This document shows positions 5,611 to 7,780 of a DNA stretch of 7,780 nt, piece after piece. Below the pieces are notes generated by a model, which worked only from the letters and a program-made list of their open reading frames with translations, was not told the origin of the DNA and searched no databases. The stretch spans positions 1 to 7,780 of the forward strand of contig MVAA01000106.1 in the NCBI GenBank assembly GCA_003266105.1. The letters run 5' to 3'. The number at the start of each line of letters is the position of its first letter. The first letter of the stretch is position 1. Position numbers and translations under genes: made by a program. The stretch is from Methanosphaera sp. rholeuAM6. Its GTDB lineage: Archaea; Methanobacteriota; Methanobacteria; Methanobacteriales; Methanobacteriaceae.

Positions 5611-6150
5611 TTGGATGTAAATATTGAAGGAATAACAGTCTCTAAACATGACAACGGCATTTTAATAAAAAGTGAAACTCCCTTATACATGTTGGCCAAT
5701 CGGGATAACTTCGATTTTCAATACATAAGTGAATTTGATAATCATTACTATAATGAACTGGGATTAAAAAGAGTACTTGTGGAAAGAAATGGTATAAGTG
5801 TTATCAGTACTGTGGAATTCTTTGAAAACAAGTTTTTTACAAACATCTCATTATTGCTTGATGTTGAATTGGACAACATCACACTATTAAACGTCTATCG
5901 AATAGTTACAGAAACAATATCAACAGTATCCTGGCAAGTGGGAGCAATCAGCAATGATGAATTGTCCAATAAACTGGGAAACTATTATAATATGATTTAC
6001 GTGGCTTGTATGGGAAAATCAGATAAAATAATCTCTTTTGACATTTCATTATATTATGAGGTAAAGGAACTGGTTGAAAAAGCACTAACAAATTCCTTCA
6101 ATTATTTAGGATATTCAAACGAAACAAATAAAGGTGATACTAATGGATAA
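5611..6150 (+). CDS. Divergent CbiZ-like protein (possible adenosylcobinamide amidohydrolase family)
   Basis: A 179-residue soluble protein with no signal peptide or membrane helix and a single cysteine (Cys133). I do not recognise it with certainty. Its layout recalls CbiZ, which removes the aminopropanol side chain of adenosylcobinamide to give adenosylcobyric acid during corrinoid salvage. It has an N-terminal ILIKSETPLYMLAN (17-30), a central TETISTVSWQVGAIS (100-114) where CbiZ has its TEAKxxAL helix, then LGNYYNMIYVACMG (122-135) where CbiZ has the GTxTDxxxVA strand, and a closing helix EVKELVEKAL (150-159). The Thr/Asp-rich part is replaced by NYYN, so activity is doubtful. Its place directly before cobS, with which it overlaps by 8 bases, supports a corrinoid role. 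It starts at a TTG behind a strong GGGAGGT. It could instead be an unrelated lineage-specific protein. Confidence 0.42.
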   Translation: MDVNIEGITVSKHDNGILIKSETPLYMLANRDNFDFQYISEFDNHYYNELGLKRVLVERNGISVISTVEFFENKFFTNISLLLDVELDNITLLNVYRIVTETISTVSWQVGAISNDELSNKLGNYYNMIYVACMGKSDKIISFDISLYYEVKELVEKALTNSFNYLGYSNETNKGDTNG

Positions 6151-6940
6151 CTTGGAACAGAACGTCAACGAATCAAAAACATATGTGCATCCAACATTGA
6201 ATGGTTTGTTAGGAATTATCTCCTTTTCTACACGAATTCCTGTAAATAGGATGGTTACAATAGAGGAAATGGCAAGTAGTGTGGTGTTATGGCCTTATGT
6301 TGGAATATTGATAGGTGTCTTTGCAGCTTTGTTATCTTACATTTTACTTTTTATTTTAGGTTTAAACACAATGATAACGGCTGCAATAGTCTATGCCTTC
6401 AGCATATGGTTTACAGGTTTCAATCATACCGATGGTGTCATGGACATGGGTGACGGATTAATGGTTCATGGAGATGCTGAAAAAAGGTTGAATGTAATGA
6501 GAGATTCCTCAGTAGGAACAGGAGGAATAGCAACGTTTTTCATAGTTGCAAGCATTACTCTGGCAGCACTTGCATCAATACCTTCAATGCTTTTCATACA
6601 ATCCGTATTGATAATGGAATTTTGTGCAAAATTCAGTATGATAACCTCGATGGTAATTGGTAATGATGATACTCATGGAATTGGAAGACTAGTTAAATCA
6701 GGTATAAACTCTAAAATATTACTTGTATTGGTAATCATTAATTCTGCAATAGGATATTTAATATTGGGAATTCCAGGCGTTTGTGCAATTATTGCATCAG
6801 TATGCACTGGTTTGTACTTGGCACACATGGCCGATAATAAATTTGGATGCGTAACAGGGGATATTATGGGTGCCTCTAGTGAAATAGCAAGAGCAGTATC
6901 ATTAATAGTTTTATTAATAGCTTTTAACTTTTTAATATGA
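6143..6940 (+). CDS. cobS: Adenosylcobinamide-GDP ribazoletransferase (cobalamin synthase)
   Basis: CobS joins adenosylcobinamide-GDP to the lower-ligand riboside (or its phosphate) in the membrane, the step that completes the corrinoid. Methyl transfer in methanogenesis depends on such corrinoids. The 265 residues have a cytoplasmic N-terminus and several hydrophobic segments (about 52-72, 76-90, 128-158, 190-225, 249-265). The acidic family signature NHTDGVMDMGDGL lies at 94-106 (His95, Asp97, Asp101, Asp104), followed by MRDSSVGTGG (119-128), which hold the magnesium-binding Asp residues, and the C-terminal CVTGDIMGASSEIAR (236-250). I use the ATG at 6143. GGTGAT at 6133-6138 is its ribosome-binding site, and the GTG at 6134 lies inside that site. 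The gene overlaps the end of the CbiZ-like gene by eight bases, so the two are probably translationally coupled. No cobT, cobU/cobY or cobC lies in the window. Confidence 0.94.
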   Translation: MDNLEQNVNESKTYVHPTLNGLLGIISFSTRIPVNRMVTIEEMASSVVLWPYVGILIGVFAALLSYILLFILGLNTMITAAIVYAFSIWFTGFNHTDGVMDMGDGLMVHGDAEKRLNVMRDSSVGTGGIATFFIVASITLAALASIPSMLFIQSVLIMEFCAKFSMITSMVIGNDDTHGIGRLVKSGINSKILLVLVIINSAIGYLILGIPGVCAIIASVCTGLYLAHMADNKFGCVTGDIMGASSEIARAVSLIVLLIAFNFLI

Positions 6941-6953
6941 TGGTGGATAAATT

Positions 6954-7481
6954 ATGATAACAGTTTTAAGATTAGATCACAGGCTTGGAAGAGATACAAG
7001 AATAACAACGCACGTATGTCTGACTGCAAGAGCATTTGGTGCAGATAAGGTTATTTTAAGTGGAGAACGGGATAAGCATATCATTGAATCTGTGGAACGT
7101 GTTGTTGAAAATTGGGGTGGAGATTTCCAGGTTGAATATAACGAGAAATATTTGCCCGTAATTAAAGAACATAAAAGAAACGGATATGAAATAATACATC
7201 TAACAATGTATGGGAAGCATGTCGAAGAGATCATACCTACAATAAGGGATAATGGAAAAGATAAATTAGTTATTGTCGGAGGCTCACGAGTACCTACAGA
7301 AGTCTATGAACTGGCCGATTGGAATTTAAGTGTAACAAACCAGCCACACTCTGAAGTAGCAGCATTAGCAATATGTTTACATTACATAATGGATGCAAAG
7401 GAACTAGACATTACTTATGATGATGGAAAAATGCAAATAATTCCTAATAATGAACATAAAGAAGTTGTTAAAAACAAATAA
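6954..7481 (+). CDS. trm56: tRNA (cytidine(56)-2'-O)-methyltransferase
   Basis: aTrm56 methylates the 2'-OH of C56 in the T-loop of archaeal tRNAs using S-adenosylmethionine. The 175 residues are the normal length for this SPOUT-fold family. The N-terminus MITVLRLDHRLGRDTRITTHV and the following LTARAFGAD (23-31) are strongly characteristic. The knotted AdoMet site is represented by LTMYG (83-87), VGGSRVP (108-114) and NQPHSEVAALA (129-139). It begins 13 bases after the cobS stop, with GGTGG at 6942-6946 as ribosome-binding site, so it is the last gene of the corrinoid operon. A functional link between C56 methylation and cobalamin is not obvious. The C-terminal tail after residue 163 is charged and probably disordered. 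Confidence 0.95.
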   Translation: MITVLRLDHRLGRDTRITTHVCLTARAFGADKVILSGERDKHIIESVERVVENWGGDFQVEYNEKYLPVIKEHKRNGYEIIHLTMYGKHVEEIIPTIRDNGKDKLVIVGGSRVPTEVYELADWNLSVTNQPHSEVAALAICLHYIMDAKELDITYDDGKMQIIPNNEHKEVVKNK

Positions 7482-7533
7482 TCTCCTAAAAACCCATTTT
7501 TCAGTATTTATTGGACAAAACTTTTAAATGACC

Positions 7534-7565
7534 TGAGTTTGCAGTTAGTCTGAAACTTATTTTTT
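7534..7565 (+). terminator. Hairpin plus six T, terminator of the cobS-trm56 operon
   Basis: TGAGTTT (7534-7540) pairs with AAACTTA (7553-7559) with one G-T pair. Inside it CAG (7542-7544) pairs with CTG (7550-7552) around the loop TTAGT; G7541 is bulged. Six T follow at 7560-7565. The form is that of a bacterial-type intrinsic terminator, 52 bases past the trm56 stop. Archaea usually need only the T tract, so the stem may serve RNA stability. Confidence 0.55.
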
Positions 7566-7586
7566 AAATTATTTAACAGAAAAGAG

Positions 7587-7664
7587 TTAAAATTATCCAT
7601 TTGCAATCAATTTAAAATCTAAATTATGTTGTTTGTATTGTTCTCGAATCTGGATAATTATTAA
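7587..7664. repeat. Nested inverted repeat, candidate folded RNA
   Basis: TTAAAATTATCCA (7587-7599) pairs with TGGATAATTATTAA (7651-7664) over 13 pairs with one bulged A (7660). Inside, GCAAT (7603-7607) can pair with ATTGT (7637-7641), and AATTTA (7609-7614) with TAAATT (7620-7625) around a five-base loop. Three nested stems suggest a structured 3' or 5' untranslated RNA, or a binding site. The low GC content makes stability uncertain. Confidence 0.4.
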
Positions 7665-7673
7665 GTTATTTTC

Positions 7674-7698
7674 ATTTCAATATTGTTTATTTTGAAAT
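7674..7698. repeat. Inverted repeat ATTTCAA/TTGAAAT
   Basis: Seven-base perfect complements at 7674-7680 and 7692-7698 with an 11-base spacer. It lies 30 bases upstream of the TATA box at 7728 and could be an operator or activator site for the gene beyond the window. Chance remains possible in AT-rich DNA. Confidence 0.3.
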
Positions 7699-7727
7699 AT
7701 AGTATATTACCAAACTTAAATGATAGA

Positions 7728-7736
7728 TTTTATATA
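7728..7736 (+). promoter_or_regulatory. Archaeal TATA box for a gene at the right edge
   Basis: TTTTATATA matches the methanogen promoter core (TTTATATA) well. Transcription should start about 25 bases downstream, near 7757. An ATG at 7759 (M-V-G-K-S-K-I, then the window ends) could begin a leaderless gene. Alternatively AGGAAAG at 7764-7770 is a ribosome-binding site for a start just outside, or the transcript is a stable RNA. The window is too short to choose. Confidence 0.5.
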
Positions 7737-7780
7737 CTAAGAAATCATAATATTATATATGGTAGGAAAGAGTAAAATTG

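Larger units (their letters stand above)
7482..7727. other. Non-coding region after trm56
   Basis: No frame with protein character or ribosome-binding site is visible on either strand. The region holds a hairpin followed by a T-run (7534-7565), a nested inverted repeat (7587-7664) and a third inverted repeat (7674-7698), which are listed separately. It leads into a promoter at its right end. Confidence 0.6.

Noticed and set aside
6134..6142. GTG start for cobS
   Set aside because: It lies within GGTGAT, the ribosome-binding site of the ATG at 6143.
6977..7234. Minus-strand open frame inside trm56
   Set aside because: It is antisense to a confident gene, is without a ribosome-binding site and has no recognisable domain.
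7759..7780. tRNA gene start at the right edge
   Set aside because: Only about 20 bases are available and no acceptor or D-arm pairing can be tested, so it is left as a promoter with an unknown product.

Overview
The window is AT-rich, with archaeal traits: purine-rich ribosome-binding sites (GGTG, GGAGGT) close to the starts, TATA-like boxes, and genes for archaeal tRNA modification (queC for archaeosine precursor, trm56). Together with a decayed adhesin-like beta-helix gene and a stand-alone biotinylated pyruvate carboxylase subunit, this points to a methanogen of the Methanobacteriales, most likely Methanosphaera or a close relative. The genus is an inference from composition and gene content, not proven here.

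Layout: (1) Positions 1-1115 carry no intact gene. About 303-901 is a multiply frameshifted remnant of an adhesin-like protein; the rest is AT-rich DNA with small inverted repeats and a probable promoter and leader for pycB. (2) 1116-2822 (+) is pycB, the carboxyltransferase plus biotin-carrier subunit of archaeal pyruvate carboxylase, ending in a T-rich stretch. (3) 2878-5365 (-) is a compact operon read larC, queC, then a cysteine-rich DUF2284-type protein, with gaps of 1 and 12 bases. (4) 5366-5610 is a divergent promoter region with a clean palindrome (TAGGTA-CGTA-TACCTA). (5) 5611-7481 (+) is a second compact operon: a divergent CbiZ-like protein, cobS (overlapping by 8 bases) and trm56. 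It ends in a hairpin followed by six T. (6) 7482-7780 is non-coding, with a nested inverted repeat and, at the right edge, a strong TATA box for a gene that lies mostly outside.

Functionally, pycB feeds oxaloacetate to biosynthesis. The divergent pair larC (nickel cofactor insertion) and cbiZ-like/cobS (corrinoid salvage and assembly) puts two metal-cofactor functions on one shared regulatory region. queC and trm56 are tRNA-modification genes, one in each operon. I see no mobile element, CRISPR array, rRNA or complete tRNA gene. The points most worth a second look are the CbiZ-like protein with altered motifs, the palindrome in the divergent region, the beta-helix pseudogene, and the structured 3' intergenic region.
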